In this document: positions 1 through 11,814 of the stretch, in pieces | Layout of the letters: the number at the start of each line of letters is the position of its first letter | Numbering within the stretch: the first letter of the stretch is position 1 | NCBI GenBank assembly: GCA_950022655.1 | Contig: OX465590.1 | Coordinates: 43,607,718-43,671,717, forward strand | Length of the DNA: 64,000 nt | Source of the DNA: Alentia gelatinosa | Lineage: Eukaryota > Annelida > Polychaeta > Phyllodocida > Polynoidae | Direction: 5' to 3' | The notes under the pieces: model-generated | The model's database searches: none | What the model saw: only the letters and a program-made list of their open reading frames with translations | What the model was told of the DNA's origin: nothing | Made by a program: the position numbers and the translations under genes

Positions 1-1426
1 GCAGAGGGATCCCAAGCTGATTTCTGAAATTAATGTGAGAACTACTATTAACATAAATTGTAGTATAAGCATTTCAACTACTTATAGCTTTTATAATTCC
101 TTTTAGATTATTGTTTGTATGGAGTTGATAGACTCGTTATTAATTGATTTAAACTCAAACAAGGTATAATATAAGTTGACATGGCAGTTTGTATTCTATT
201 CAAATGTCCACTAAAATGGCAAGAATTATTTAATATATGATCAAGGTCTACCTTATGGTAGTTGTTTTCCTCCACATTATTCACCAAAGGATTCTTTGGA
301 ATTATAGTAATCATTAATGGATTTTATCTACCCATTCACAGACATAGTAAAGCATATGTATTATCAAGCATGAAACCTCTTTGATTTACCTCTGCGGTTC
401 ATCGGACTTTGCTATAACGTCTAAATAACACTTCTCCATGTCATACGGCATGTCATGCTCCCTTACGTCTAGCAGGTGTCCTTTCAGTAGTTCTCGCCTG
501 TAGAAATTACGGTGTGATGCTATTCCTGCAAGGAAACCATCACAGGATCAAAATAAAAGTTCTGAATAACGAGGAGTTTACATATTCTGCGGTGGGTTTC
601 TGCTGGTCTATGGGTTTGCTGCTGCCCTCTGGTGGACATTGGCAGCACTAACCCGCAAGCCGAGTTCCTCGATCATCCAATAGGTGGTGCGCCAAGCAGT
701 TCTCTACACACTACGCCGCTCTGGATCCGCGAAAGCCGTGTATCAAGCGGAGCAGTGTGCCACCGTGTCAGGATTTGTACGGGAACAATGATGGCAAATC
801 AAATTTGCGCTGAATACTGTGGCTAACCGAACAATGAAGGTAAATAAAGACAAGCCATGATGTTATGCATGTGTATATCACACTCAGGGGCTATAATTCC
901 GCCCAGAGTGTCTATAATGAGTAGTATAGAAGGGTTCTTTTAGCGCGTATGATACAAGGAAGAAAGAGGTGTTGACCTACTTGCAGAATGGAAGTACTAT
1001 GACGTCACAGAAATGGAGTGTTCTGATTGGTGGAGAGACCGGAACCAGAATTATCTAGGTCATGTAAGAATTATCTAGGTCATGTCATGCAAACATTGAC
1101 CTAGTTTCGCTTTGGATTACATTAAATTTTGAATACATTACCCTAATTGCATACGTTGACCTAGTTTTGCTTGGAATACATTAAATTTTGAATACATTAC
1201 CCTAATTGCGTAACGTCGTATGAATTAAAGATCATTTTTATAGTAGACTTGCACAAAAGACACAACAAGAACATCCATCTTATTAAGGTTTTTATTACAG
1301 ATATAAGGTTTTACATAGATATAAGTTTAGATGAACATTTTCTGTGAAATTTTTCACTTTTTGTGAAAAATTGTAAAAAGTTTTCATTTGCGTGCAAAAA
1401 GAAAAAAACGTTGTGGAAAGTTTCCT
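1..1426. other. Flank without a recognisable gene
   Basis: I see no convincing gene. The open frames are under 70 codons and match nothing I know. A short tandem duplication lies at 1050-1215 and is listed separately. The segment lies beyond the 3' end of the Polinton polymerase, so it may hold that element's terminal part or host flank. I could not find a terminal inverted repeat. Confidence 0.4.
1050..1215. repeat. Short tandem duplications
   Basis: A roughly 60-bp unit that begins at the TTGACCTAG motif and contains ACATTAAATTTTGAATACAT occurs twice in a row (about 1094-1154 and 1155-1215). Just before it, a 20-bp segment ending in TCTAGGTCATGT is also duplicated. The copies differ at a few positions. 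This is seen directly; no function is implied. Confidence 0.85.
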
Positions 1427-4400
1427 TTATATCTGCAATGGAAGAGTTGTAACACCATCCTCACACACTTTTCGTTTAATGTAACGATAGTTCAAACCTC
1501 TCATTCTCTGTTTATAAGTCACCATTTTATGATTAACCACTTTGAAACCTGTGTTAGTAGCCATATATGCGTGCCTATTAGCTAGTACTTTCTTAAAGTC
1601 CCCCACAGATAAGTTGTTTTGTTTTTGTATGACCCCTTTACAACTAAGCTTTAGAGTTTCACCCTTTCCTATATAGCATTTAGAGTTGAGAGAAGTCATT
1701 TCATCTCCTTCCCATTCCACTTTGAATAGACCGAAGTGCGCTTATCGTGTAGTAATCTTTCTTGACAACAAGGATGAGGAAACCAGGGGGCTCTATTTAT
1801 ATTAAACAGAATATATTGCTCTCTGTGAAAGGGAATATCACACAACTCTGATGGTAACCATAGATGTCGTTCTGTGAAGTAGGTTCGTCTAAGTTCTGGC
1901 TTGATTACATCCTCTAGTTTGTCACTACTCAAAGCGAAATATAAACTGGCTGTATCCATTTCGCACATTTCAAAGCCTTTAGTGTCTATGAAATGCAAGA
2001 GGAAGTCCTAGTAAAATGCGAGAATTTTGAGCTTGGCATACTGATACACCATGAACCCTATCTGGATGGGTAGATCATATCTAACTGTTTTGGGGTAGCA
2101 CATGATTTCCAATGTATTCTCATTGATTTCAGACATGTTTTGTAACGTCCAATGGGAAGCCAACTCTCGAGCTTTCTTGAGCGAGACATATCTCGTGTTG
2201 GTAAAGTTTTGTTTGTTACATATGGTTTTACCATAGGAACTGTTTCCTAGTAGTTTGTACAGATCAGATAGGATTTTACTATCCGAGTTTTTATCACCGT
2301 TGCATCAGGCTTTTGTAACTTCATTCATGAAGTGTTCGAAGGGTTTTTCCAGTACATACTCTATAATGAGGTAGAGACGTGTGACAATAAGGCCTTTATT
2401 TAGATACCATTGTAGAAGAGGTGTTCCCAGAAGTATACCCTCTCCATGGTAACTTCCAATGAGTTGTCTTTGTGGTTGATTGAGAGATTAAGTTTCCACT
2501 AGATATTCACGCATGTGATCCCCCACATCTTCCATAGATACTTTCACATTTTTGAATATGGGTGTCATTTCTGAAAATGTTTCTTTTAATTTTTCAGGGG
2601 TGTGAATATCCACTTGAGCCATTCCAAATATACAACCGTTTTTAATACCATCCAGAAGCTCTTCTGGCATCGTTTTACTTTTCAGTGTAGGCCTTTTTAC
2701 ACGCCATTTATTTACACACGCTTGACAATGTGGTGATTTTTTTTCTTTTAACCAATCACACTCATACTTTTCTATTACTGTATATCCGAGTGTTTTAAGG
2801 TAAGTGGTAACTCTCACCGTTCTTTCAGCTCTCTCTTTAGCTATTTCGCATGCACGGACTGAGGCGAGGTTGTATTTGTTTAATCGACATGGATGACCAT
2901 GCCAGTAGCACCCGTGGAACTGATAAATGGTTTTTGTTTCTGGAATCAAACCATCTACGGGAATTCCCATTTGCCCCACTTTTACCTCTCCATGGTTGAA
3001 ACTATGAAGAATTTTAACTTTGTCTCGGTGTTCTTGGAATTTCAACCACTCACCAGCTGAAAAGCTTGTGTTTTGTGAGAGTTTAGGTGCGAAATCATCT
3101 CCTGCCTCACGTACGACATAGTACCCTGTACAGTGGTTTTTTCCCATACATTTCAGATATAGACTGTTTGCATCGACACCTATTATATGTTGGCATGTTT
3201 TACTTTCTTAACCATATAGTTTCTCTCATATTTTACTACAACCAGATTTGTGATGTCGGTGTAATATAATGGATGGACCACCGGTCAGGTTTTTTCTCAC
3301 CAGTTTGTGTATGTCTTTATCTTTCTCGCCAAAAAGTACAAATGGTCTGCTCTCACACTCATTATCAAAAAGGAATTTCATTGTTAGACCTGGTAGTGTC
3401 AACCCATCTTTGAACATGTCTATGTTTTGTTCTATGAAAAAATTGGAATGTTCTTTTATGGCTTTAACAAAAGATAGAACATCTTGTTGTTATAGTAAAT
3501 GAGGTAGTCTTTCATGGTTTTCATATTTTCCTCTTTCCACACTTTCTTACATGAAAGATAGTCTTCCTTACTAATACAAGATTTGGTGAGACTACTATAG
3601 AAAGCTGAACGTGGTGGTAGTTTTGTGTTTTTCAGTTTTCGCACACTATCCATCCACTAGTAGGGAAAAAATCCTTTATACTCGTTTTTTAAGAAAGCTT
3701 TTAGATAGTTAGCATAAGAGTACCTTGGTGCGAGATAGTTGAACATGTCCAGGAACACAGTGTGTTTTGTGTATATCGCTATGTACTGGTTGTTTCTTTT
3801 ACTAGTCTGAATCTCTTTTTTTTCTTTGGCAGAAAAAAAGCGTGAAACCCATCTTTAATAAGATTTATATCATATCGACCAGAGTTGAATCCAATGATTG
3901 GGACCCAGCGTAAATGGGTTAGGAGTCGTTGACGAAGTGTTTGGAGTGGATGTGGTTTTCTTCACTTAGCTTGAACGTGTGTTATTTTCACCACTCTAAT
4001 GTTATTTCGCCCTTGTTTTTTTTTTTTTAAGTGGTAATAGTCTATACATGTGAATGTTGACATTAAATTCCCTTCCTATTCCATCCATATCTTGAAGGGG
4101 GACACCCTTGAAGGAATCTTCATTTTCCCCTGGGTACACCGCTTTCATTAGTTCTAACGCGCGCGTTGGTGTTCCATATAAATGGTGGGATACACATCTG
4201 AACAAACATAGGTTATCGTTATATGTCGCTTTTGTTCTAGGATGTCTGTGAAAGTGAAGCATCCCTCTTCTTCTCATGAAAAAGGGTGTGTGTACCATGC
4301 GTGCTATGAGAAGCGGTTCCTCGGGTCGAATTAAGGTTATGTTCACATTCACCTTCGCTACAACGGTCCACTTGGTGTTTACTCTTTTTGTGTCTTCTAG

Positions 4401-4946
4401 CGCCATAACTTGCACAAGAGAAAGACATTCTTCGAAGTCACCATCGTTTTTTATCTGCATGTAAGGTGATGGGTGGTCTGAATCACAAAATATGGACGCG
4501 TTGTTTGCAGAAGCATGAAAATACATAACACTTTCTTCGCCATCTTCTACACATGATAATATCCTTCCTAAAGAAACGGCAACTTTATAAGTAGCTATTT
4601 GGTTGGCGTGAATTACTCTAAGAGTATCTATGACTTCATCTATCTCACCAGATGTTAGCATTAGTCTTTTGTTGTATATAGACTGGATTCCACCTAAAAC
4701 AGCTAATCCAGTGGCAATGGCTCTAAAATTCCATTTATACACTTCATAATATTTTTCATCCTCAGTTATAGCGGGTGGGATAATAGTTTCATCAGTGAAC
4801 TTTTCACGTTTACACAAAGGCGAACTACACAATACTCCAGTACTAGGTGCTATGTACTTAGGTTGTCTAAAGTGGTTGCAATAAGGGCAAGGAACAGTGT
4901 TTTTTCGCCACGGCATTATAAATTTATACAAGCCCCCTTTCAACAC
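1427..4946 (-). pseudogene. Broken Polinton/Maverick-type DNA polymerase B
   Basis: Consecutive minus-strand frames carry pieces of a viral/organellar family-B DNA polymerase in the right order. At 4946-4002 is an N-terminal region with two CxxC pairs and the motif DNLCLFRC that I associate with Polinton polymerases. At 3653-3456 is the end of the exonuclease region (LPPRSAFYSSL, KTMKDY). At 3417-3226 is a LTLPGLT segment. At 3147-2488 comes FHGCYWHGHPC. Near 2224-2247 is palm motif B with NSSYG, and near 1945-1975 is motif C, where DTDS has become DTAS. The C-terminal block (SKCYIG, KGVIQKQN, RGLNYRYIKR) is at 1720-1427. Frames change and stops interrupt it several times, and the catalytic DTDS is damaged, so it is not functional. 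In its family it replicates the transposon/adintovirus-like genome by protein priming. Assignment is by family knowledge of the motifs. Confidence 0.9.
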
Positions 4947-5353
4947 CGGTTAATGTACAGAATAAATTGTGGCTATATCAAAAAAAGGTGACTATATAAA
5001 TGAGTAAAATCAGAGTACTCATGTTATGTTGCAAGTTCTTGTAGAGAAGATTATGTAGAGTTACACACGTATATGAGTCCGACTATTACACAAGTCTTAG
5101 CTCTAGTCCGTGTAGTTGAGCGGTATGAGTCCTTCTTCTTGAGTACACAGGGTAAAAAGGTTGTATAAAGTAACTAACTTTTATGTCATTATATGAGACC
5201 TACTATCCTTACTATACGCCTAATATCTCCATTTTAAAATCTAGTTGAGGGTTATGAGTCCTTCTCGAGTAAATAGTTGAATGTACTAACTAACTAACTA
5301 CTACGTGATTATACAAGTCTGACCTTTCACGCTCAGCAGCTGGTGGTACTGGC
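4947..5353. repeat. Spacer with diverged tandem repeats
   Basis: Between the polymerase relic and the next Polinton gene, a unit containing TATGAGTCCTTCT, GAGTA and AACTAACTA recurs about every 115-120 bp (around 5127 and 5254), with related TTATATGAG/TTATACAAG copies. It may hold the 3' UTR of the 5354-6787 gene and the polymerase promoter. I see no coding sequence. Confidence 0.6.
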
Positions 5354-6787
5354 TCACTTGGTGGGTGCCTTATTTTTTAACACCATTCCGCCATGGCTAG
5401 GCCCGTGGTTTTTACGCATACCCAGTGGGACTTCCATGACCATTTCGTTGATGTACGACCCCGTACCGACGTGAATCTTCACTGTGCCTTGGTACAAGAG
5501 CAAGGCGATTTCCAGGTCTTGTTTTTCACCCCCCAAGCGCTGACAATGGGATGTGATATTCACTACTCCCACGTCGCTGTCGGTTTGCATGACCTCATGA
5601 TTGTGGAGTATCATAGGCAGGGCGAGACTCAGGTTGTCTACCGCCACACTGGAGATAACGATCCGCTTTTCATAAGGTTTACCGAGGTACCTCTTGAAGA
5701 TAAACCCTTTTTCCTGTGTTTCACTGAAAATGCTTACAGAGGTATTGAATTCACCTTTGACATACAACACCTTATTCGGGTGTTTGACTATCCATTCTCC
5801 AGGCTCGCACACACTGCTGATTTCACTGGTTTTTTTTTTAGCTGGTTTGAAGAACTCGTTAGCTGTGATTTTTGCTGTGGGTTTAGTCTTATGAGCTCTC
5901 TTTTTCTTTTGAGGGGTTTTGGTGGCTGGTAACTCACCGATGGATGATTTGATAGCGGCGTTCAGCAGGTCGCAACTAGGTTTAGTACTGGAGGTGTTGG
6001 CACCACCACTATTGAGAAAGTTTGCGGCGCCGTTTTCTAGCGGATGTGGAGGGAGGGTTGAGAGCTGACGCTTCTTCTTCAGAGGTTTGGGTTCGGCGAC
6101 AGGTTGGAAATCATCCTCGTCCACCTGGACTTCAAGAGAGAGAGAGAGCCCCCGCCTGTCACCTTTGTTGGCTGTGGTTTCGGGTGAAACCACAGCCGGG
6201 TCGTGTTGTGTGCCAGCACCTGAAGATAGGTTGAATGTTGTGTTTTGTCCACTCTGTGACAAGACTTCTTCTATTGGCTGGGTGAAGGGGGAGTTAGGTG
6301 GTGCAACACTACCTGTAGCCTCGTTCTCACCCTCCTCCTCTGTAGATTCATCGAGGCGCGGTTTTCGATCGTCACCGGCCAAGCTCGCTTCTACGGCCTC
6401 AACCAAGAACGACTTTTCGCGCCTTGCGTCTGCCAAATGTTCTTCTAACGTCTTCTTCGTGGTGTTGAAATATGTTTCCCAATTCGCTGTCGGGTCCGGT
6501 TTTTCAATGGTAGGATCCCAGAATTGAGAGTCGTTGTCACCAACCGTCTTCAGAGTTTGAATTATTAACTCTGCCTCACTCAAAGTTAGACTTCCGCCTT
6601 CGCGGGAAGCCGCGCCAGGTGAGCGGGGTTTCACAGGTGAAGTTTGATGTGTTCCACTATCTGTGGATAAGTCGAGTGGGAGCACGGCTCCTTCTTCGCC
6701 GTCGACACCTTTTTGATTAAAGTTGATTTTTAGAGGCGGAAGTTTCTTTGAAGCTGCCGATGCTTTGGAGAGTCGAGATCTACCCAT
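5354..6787 (-). CDS. Hypothetical Polinton-associated protein, 477 aa
   Basis: This uninterrupted frame starts at an ATG behind a TATA box. The N-terminal two thirds (about residues 1-310) is low-complexity: Ser/Thr/Pro/Glu-rich, with two basic clusters (KPLKKKRQ near 237, KTPQKKKRAHKTK near 300) that could be nuclear-localisation or DNA-binding tails. Residues about 330-477 look globular, with alternating hydrophobic strands (WIVKHPNKVLYVKGEF, EIALLLYQGTVKIHV) and few cysteines. I do not recognise a family. Beside polB on the same strand it is probably one of the accessory genes of a Polinton/adintovirus-like element. A nucleoprotein or single-strand-binding role would be only a guess. Its intactness beside a badly broken polymerase is odd. 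The 179-codon plus-strand frame inside it (5393-5932) is a shadow. Confidence 0.75.
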   Translation of the reverse strand: MGRSRLSKASAASKKLPPLKINFNQKGVDGEEGAVLPLDLSTDSGTHQTSPVKPRSPGAASREGGSLTLSEAELIIQTLKTVGDNDSQFWDPTIEKPDPTANWETYFNTTKKTLEEHLADARREKSFLVEAVEASLAGDDRKPRLDESTEEEGENEATGSVAPPNSPFTQPIEEVLSQSGQNTTFNLSSGAGTQHDPAVVSPETTANKGDRRGLSLSLEVQVDEDDFQPVAEPKPLKKKRQLSTLPPHPLENGAANFLNSGGANTSSTKPSCDLLNAAIKSSIGELPATKTPQKKKRAHKTKPTAKITANEFFKPAKKKTSEISSVCEPGEWIVKHPNKVLYVKGEFNTSVSIFSETQEKGFIFKRYLGKPYEKRIVISSVAVDNLSLALPMILHNHEVMQTDSDVGVVNITSHCQRLGGEKQDLEIALLLYQGTVKIHVGTGSYINEMVMEVPLGMRKNHGPSHGGMVLKNKAPTK

Positions 6788-6892
6788 CCTCAGTAGGGAA
6801 GTTAACGATGGCGTCGGAGTGGTGAAGGTAACAAGGTTGTTGGGTGTCCTATGAGTAGAGATGGCGAATTGAGAGAGCAGCTCATTCAGTCA

Positions 6893-6904
6893 AGTTTATA
6901 TACC
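6893..6904 (-). promoter_or_regulatory. TATA box of the 5354-6787 gene
   Basis: On the minus strand the sequence reads GTATATAAACTTG about 105 bp upstream of the ATG at 6787, a normal spacing for a TATA-driven leader. No intron is needed between it and the start codon. Confidence 0.55.
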
Positions 6905-6905
6905 C

Positions 6906-7190
6906 AGTGAAAAGCATACGTTACCTCAATGTTATTCAACGTATTCAAGACGTTCATATGGGAATAACCCAGTGAAATGTGTGCGTTACCACAACGTTAT
7001 TCAATGTATTCAAGACGTTCATATGGGAATAACCCAGTGAAATGTGCGCGTTCCAACAACGTTATTCAATAACAGGGGGACTTTCAACATACGTTACCAA
7101 CTTAGGTTGCGCCATAGTATATATTTTACTGTAATCAAACCATACGTTACCACAACCTTATTCAACGTATTCAACTCGTTCATATGGAAA
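6906..7190. repeat. 64-bp tandem repeat upstream of the Polinton gene
   Basis: A unit beginning CAGTGAAA and containing GTTATTCAACGTATTCAAGA and CGTTCATATGGGAATAACC is repeated at about 6906, 6971 and 7035 (the last partial), with a more distant copy near 7144-7190. It lies just upstream of the TATA box on the minus strand, so it could be an enhancer-like array. That role is inference. Confidence 0.8.
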
Positions 7191-7692
7191 TAACAACGAA
7201 GACGTTCAAAATATGTTAGCGACTCACGTTGCGCCATAGTATAACTTTTTACCGTAAACAAACCATTACTTCACTGTGGCGTTTGTAGTATAACGTTTTC
7301 CACCCCTCTACATAATTATCTTGAATAATGACTTTCCTTTAAAAAGGTACCTATGAGACGGTTAAGGGATGCTCGTTGCGCTGATCTCAGTGGAGCTACT
7401 CGATACTCATATGGGGGCCATTTCACAGTTTCTCATCCCACCATCGCCACCACCACCCTTTTAATGAACTATTTTGAATTTATCCGATGAGAGGTGGTTT
7501 TACTCGAGTCAATCTACATGTTTTCCACGCCTATTCGGGAAATTTATTTGTTTACTCCCGTCATTTCGGTTGGTTTCTTAAGGTATAGTAAGTCTGTCTC
7601 TAATTTTGAATTCATTCTTTCTCTGCTCCTCAGACATTACCCACACATAAAAACGCTTACTATACCCGAGCATTGTACTTTTTGTTGCAAGA

Positions 7693-8375
7693 ATGTCTGA
7701 AATGAGCATCTTCTCACATTCGGACCAACAGGGGAATGAGTCGAAATCATCTCTGTACACATTAGTGTATAAGGAGTTCAATCTATGTGGTGTAGGAGGT
7801 AGGTCGATTAAGATCAAGAGGGGTGTAAGAAGCTTCACAAAGAGCCATTTCAGTCTTACGGCGGGGGTCGCCCTCCCCTCTATAAATCGAGCATCATTTG
7901 TTCCTTCATTTCTAGACGAGATAACTTTCACGGACAATGCTTCTTCTAGCGTTTAATCATTGAGAAGTGTGGCATCAGTGGGACTAGGAGACCAGAATGT
8001 TAACAGTGTTTTGATTAGTAGGTGCACAATGAGGCACATAGAAAATAGGCACGTCATCCCTTCCTACATCTCAAGTAAGGAAGGAATGGGCTATTACATG
8101 GCTTGTAGCGATCCTAAATTTCATCAATCTTCACTCGGATATTACATCGGTGAAAGAGTCATGGTTCTCCCTCTCATTATAGCTACAGTCACCCACCTGA
8201 GTAGTCTCACGATTTCACCTACCAAAGAGGATTCTGTTATAGTGGAAAAATTCTTTGATCACGAGATCGGTCATTCCCAAAAGGGTTGTTGTTTCATCAA
8301 TAGAACAATTATCAGATGGGAATCGGAAAAGAAGCACTACTCTGTAGTCACTTCTTTTCCGGTGAACGATTGTAT
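7693..8375 (+). pseudogene. Hypothetical Polinton-region gene with one stop, truncated
   Basis: One plus-strand frame stays open from an ATG at 7693 to past 8375 apart from a single TAA at 7954-7956. Codon third positions look selected. The product is not recognised; it contains GYYIGERVMVLPLI and KKHYSVVTSFPV segments. Downstream of about 8375 the sequence becomes a dispersed repeat, so the original 3' end is lost. A competing minus-strand frame of 119 codons (7937-7578) is also well formed, so I am not certain which strand was coding. Position suggests a third gene of the same decayed Polinton. Confidence 0.45.
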
Positions 8376-8832
8376 ACATGTGCCCAGGTTGCAGTCACAT
8401 TTATATCATATATACGCCTGATTCTGTTACATCTACGCCAATGTTCAATAATTCCGATTTCGGAAACTAGGAGACACCACTGTTGTTATATTTCTATTAT
8501 TATAAAATCTTTCTAAAACCCTAATGAATGTCATTTCATTAATTACATATAATGAACCCAGCAATCTTTTGTCTTTTTTACCATTTTTCTTATGATTATC
8601 CTTTCAAAACATCATCACTCTGTATGGTTCAGCATGAGGGTGTATATGATGCTCACTGTATACAGCCATTATGCTTCAGTATAGACACATAAACTGTATT
8701 GTATACACCACTTACGCTGATGCGAAATGTTGACATATATATATATATAAACATGCCAATGTCCATCGGTGCATCGGGTGCATTTACGTGGTGGCGTATA
8801 TATATGAAATAAGTGGTGGTTTTTGTGCAGTG
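8376..8832 (+). mobile_element. TATACGCC-family element, partial copy
   Basis: Homologous to the full elements at 10843-11690, 33740-34685 and 35620-38390. It shares CCAATAATTCCGAT, TTTCATTAATTACATATAAT, many TATACGCC motifs and the right end GTGGTGGTTTTTGTGCAGTG. The left end (CACTGCAC...) is missing. No coding capacity. Its left boundary truncates the gene ending at 8375. Confidence 0.8.
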
Positions 8833-9082
8833 TGTATAAATATATATATTTTTTTTTTGGGGGGGGGGGTTAATCTTTTCTTCATTCTGCCAAAGGCTGG
8901 TCTTCCATGAACAGAAAAATACAGATTTTCGCTGGCTTTTTACATCATAAGTACGAAACTGGTGGAGATGAGGGATGATGAGTAAGTTTCAGATAGGTTA
9001 ACCTAGTTCCACAGATTTAACATTCTTAGTTCTTCCATTGCCATCCTCTTAAAGACACTTTTCGATTGAGCTTTCTGCACAT
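8833..9082. other. Short spacer with a T10-G11 homopolymer
   Basis: A T-run followed by a G-run lies at about 8850-8870. Otherwise I see nothing recognisable. Confidence 0.5.
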
Positions 9083-9271
9083 CTATGCTAACTTGATCCC
9101 CAAGTCTTTTAGCATGCAACTAGCGCCTTCGGCACTAGGACTCACATAGCAAAAAGACCTCTGCTCCCCTGGAAGCCCAGCGCGTTTACCGTTCATGTTG
9201 AATTGTATGTGAACGGGAAATGTGCGGTTTCTATCGGTGAAAGACGTAAACACAGCGCGATGGCAGAACAT
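9083..9271 (-). CDS. Candidate terminal exon or small ORF (unknown)
   Basis: A 62-codon minus frame with balanced composition ends in ASCMLKDLGIKLA and a stop. It includes the well-formed stretch FPVHIQFNMNGKRAGLPG. It could be the last exon of a minus-strand gene whose earlier exons include 9534-9641, but I could not find an acceptor that gives a matching phase. No family is recognised and it may be a chance frame. Confidence 0.25.
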   Translation of the reverse strand: MFCHRAVFTSFTDRNRTFPVHIQFNMNGKRAGLPGEQRSFCYVSPSAEGASCMLKDLGIKLA

Positions 9272-9533
9272 GGCACACAGGCTCCAACTCCCACCAAAAG
9301 GTGTGAAAGAGGGTAATGCCCCATGACTAGGCTAACTCCTCACACACACCTTATTAGAAATCAGAAGATATAGTGCTGACATATCAGTGGATAATTCCAT
9401 TCTATACTCATCAAGTAAAGATTTAGATCCCAATTTAGATCAATCAAACAAATATTAAAACAAAGAAGTAGACAGGAAGACAAAATAAACATTGATAACT
9501 AGAATTGTAATAGTGTTCTTATTAAAAACCTAC

Positions 9534-9641
9534 TTTGAAGGGAATCTTCTTTGGGTGCAATAGCTCCAGTTGCTGGTACAGTTGTTTCACTATGGCCAGG
9601 AGTTTCTTGGGCTTCAGGCACTGGCAACTGTGGAGGTTCAT
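9534..9641 (-). CDS. Pro/Thr-rich linker exon, phase 1-1
   Basis: A 108-bp open segment is bounded on the minus strand by an acceptor (ACCCTGTAG) and a donor (GTAGGT). It starts and ends in phase 1. It encodes a 36-residue acidic, Pro/Thr/Glu-rich stretch (PQLPVPEAQETPGHSETTVP ...), typical of a stalk or linker between extracellular modules. A near-identical exon lies at 13081-13188. The parent gene is not otherwise visible; it would be the next minus-strand gene downstream of the NLR locus. Confidence 0.5.
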
Positions 9642-9699
9642 CTACAGGGTGTACAATAGAAATAAGTTGATAGAAATACATTAATAGACTTACAATATT

Positions 9700-10560
9700 G
9701 TGCACTTAATTATATAGAGTTGGAGCTACACATTAAAAACATTCAAGAAGAGAGAAACTTAGAATCAGGGAACAATGAGATTGCAGTAACGTTGTCTTAT
9801 TCCTACACCCTGCATAGCTGGGAATTGCTTTACCCTTTCAAGACAAGCTGATCAATGGGTAGCAGTGTCTACAGCACCAAGGGTGTCCCTCGGCAGTTTT
9901 ACTCCTATGTTTTTTTGGTTTATAGTTTAGATTTATTAAAGCAATATTATAGCGTCTACTGCAGCCACCTTTCTCCTTCACCCCCAGCAGTGGTAGATTT
10001 TCTGCTATACCAAAGGCCAATCCTTCTCATACCAAGTCTATATGTGGTGTGGGAAGTAAAAGAACTCTCACTTCGGTAAATGTGTAGGGGTGGGATTTCT
10101 TCCTACATTCATCTCATAGATTCGGTCAAACCCAAAGTAAGTCTAATTGAACAAATTAGACGTTAAACTACCCAAACAAACAAACAAACACAGATCTTTC
10201 CATATATAGTATAAAATCTTTTCTCTGTCTATTGAAACAGTTTTTGTAGGTAAAGGTAAAGATTATATCAATTTGAGGTGGAAATGCCCTGAGGCAACCT
10301 TAGATCTTAAAAATAGTTCAATGATTAGAGGAAAACTGCAGTCCACTGATCTGTGTTGACTCCTCAGATTGATATTAATATTAATTACAACTTTCAATCA
10401 GAAAGCCAGCCGGGCGGGTTCTCAGCCTATCCGCGTGATTTCCCCAAAATACAGTCACGAAACGGCTACGATATATAACAGTAGAACGCTTCGGCTAATC
10501 TTCATGATATTCAGGTATGTTTTAGTTTATTATTTACCTAACTGGAATATAGATTTCAAA
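9700..10560. other. Non-coding, nothing recognised
   Basis: The segment is AT-rich with a CAAA microsatellite near 10170-10188. No coding segment or element is supported. Confidence 0.5.
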
Positions 10561-10561
10561 G

Positions 10562-10830
10562 CCTAATTCCAATAGGAAGTGTGTAAACTATTGCCGGGGG
10601 TTCGCGTACGTTCTATTTTTAGATATTAGCGTGGTATTCACTAAAGACAAGACGAAGTTGGGAGTGATCATTAAATATATACAGCATTGGTGGGCGATTA
10701 TAACTCTATTTTCTTTAGTGTGTTCTTTTTCTTAATATATAAATGGTATGGGTATGGTCTCACAAATCAGTCGTTATATTCTGTACCATGCTATCAAACA
10801 TTTGAATTGGGGCTTTGAGCCCGACCGGAA
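10562..10830. repeat. Dispersed repeat family B, copy 1
   Basis: Similar along its length to 27362-27640. Shared landmarks in order are GGAAGTGTGT, TTCTATTT(T/C)TAGAT, AGTTGGGAG, TATACAGCA and ACATTTGAAT. It abuts the TATACGCC element at 10843. Class unknown and no ORF. Confidence 0.65.
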
Positions 10831-10842
10831 CTTTTTTTCATA

Positions 10843-11690
10843 CACTGCACGAAAACAACCAGTTCATTCCTATATTCGCCATCGCGGAAGTGTATGTATC
10901 GGCTGTAAATCGTCTTGTTTTCATATACATACGCCCGTATTTCACGCCAGCGTATGAGGCGTATACAATACCGTTTCCTTTTAGATACGGACGGGTTTTG
11001 GCTGTATTTCACACCAGGCGTATACGAAAAAAGTCCTCTATTTATCATGTATATGCCGGGCGTATACATGATAATTTTTTTTTTTTTTAAATCACGACCT
11101 GCAACCGCCCCGCGCGTGTTTGTAGAGGTTGCACCAACACTGACCCACCGGGTACGGCTGGGGTACGGCCGGGGTACTGATGGGCGGGGGCGGTTTGTGC
11201 AGGGAGCGGGAGCGGGAGCAGCAAGGGACGGGACTCGGACTTCTCTCCCTCGCGGACTTCACACAGAGGCTATACCGACTTGAGTCCAGTAGAGCATTAG
11301 GGGTATTCCTACCATCTCCCCCCCCCCCCCCCCCACTGGCTTCTGCCTGGACTCACTACACATAGAAATGGTGTTTTAAAGTAAAGGAACGGTAAAACAA
11401 CAAAATTACAGTGTTTAATATGTGTCATTAATCAATTTATACTCAACCAGGTTTTATAAAGGTTTTATAAAATAAATTGGTAATGTAAGATTGCATTTTT
11501 CATATAATACATACTTGCATAGTTAATGGAAAATGAAATATGCTACCAGTAGTGTCCCCAAGTCGCAGAGGTCGGAACTATTGGATAGTGCTATACGCCT
11601 ACAGGTGAGGGGTATTCACACGGGCAATTTAAGCATACCTATATACGCCGAGCGCATATATAAATGCAAAATGGTGGTTTTCGTGCAGTG
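10843..11690 (-). mobile_element. TATACGCC-family element, full length, 848 bp
   Basis: Both ends are visible: CACTGCACGAAAAC at the left and GGTGGTTTTCGTGCAGTG at the right form a terminal inverted repeat. The order of internal blocks is reversed relative to 33740-34685, so this copy lies on the minus strand. The centre (about 11085-11350) is a GC-rich block with a C16 run, also found in the other copies. It encodes nothing convincing and is probably a non-autonomous DNA transposon. I cannot name the superfamily. Confidence 0.75.
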
Positions 11691-11814
11691 ATAGTAGCTT
11701 AATTTCTGATCACTGACTGGGCAATTCTTTGGTCACGAAAAAAACATTCTATATGCCACTAGTGTCATAGAAAATTCTAGGCATACGGAAACACAATATT
11801 AAGCCCATGGGATT

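Noticed and set aside
5393..5932. 179-codon plus-strand frame
   Set aside because: It is antisense to the better supported 477-codon minus gene, which has a TATA box and ATG.
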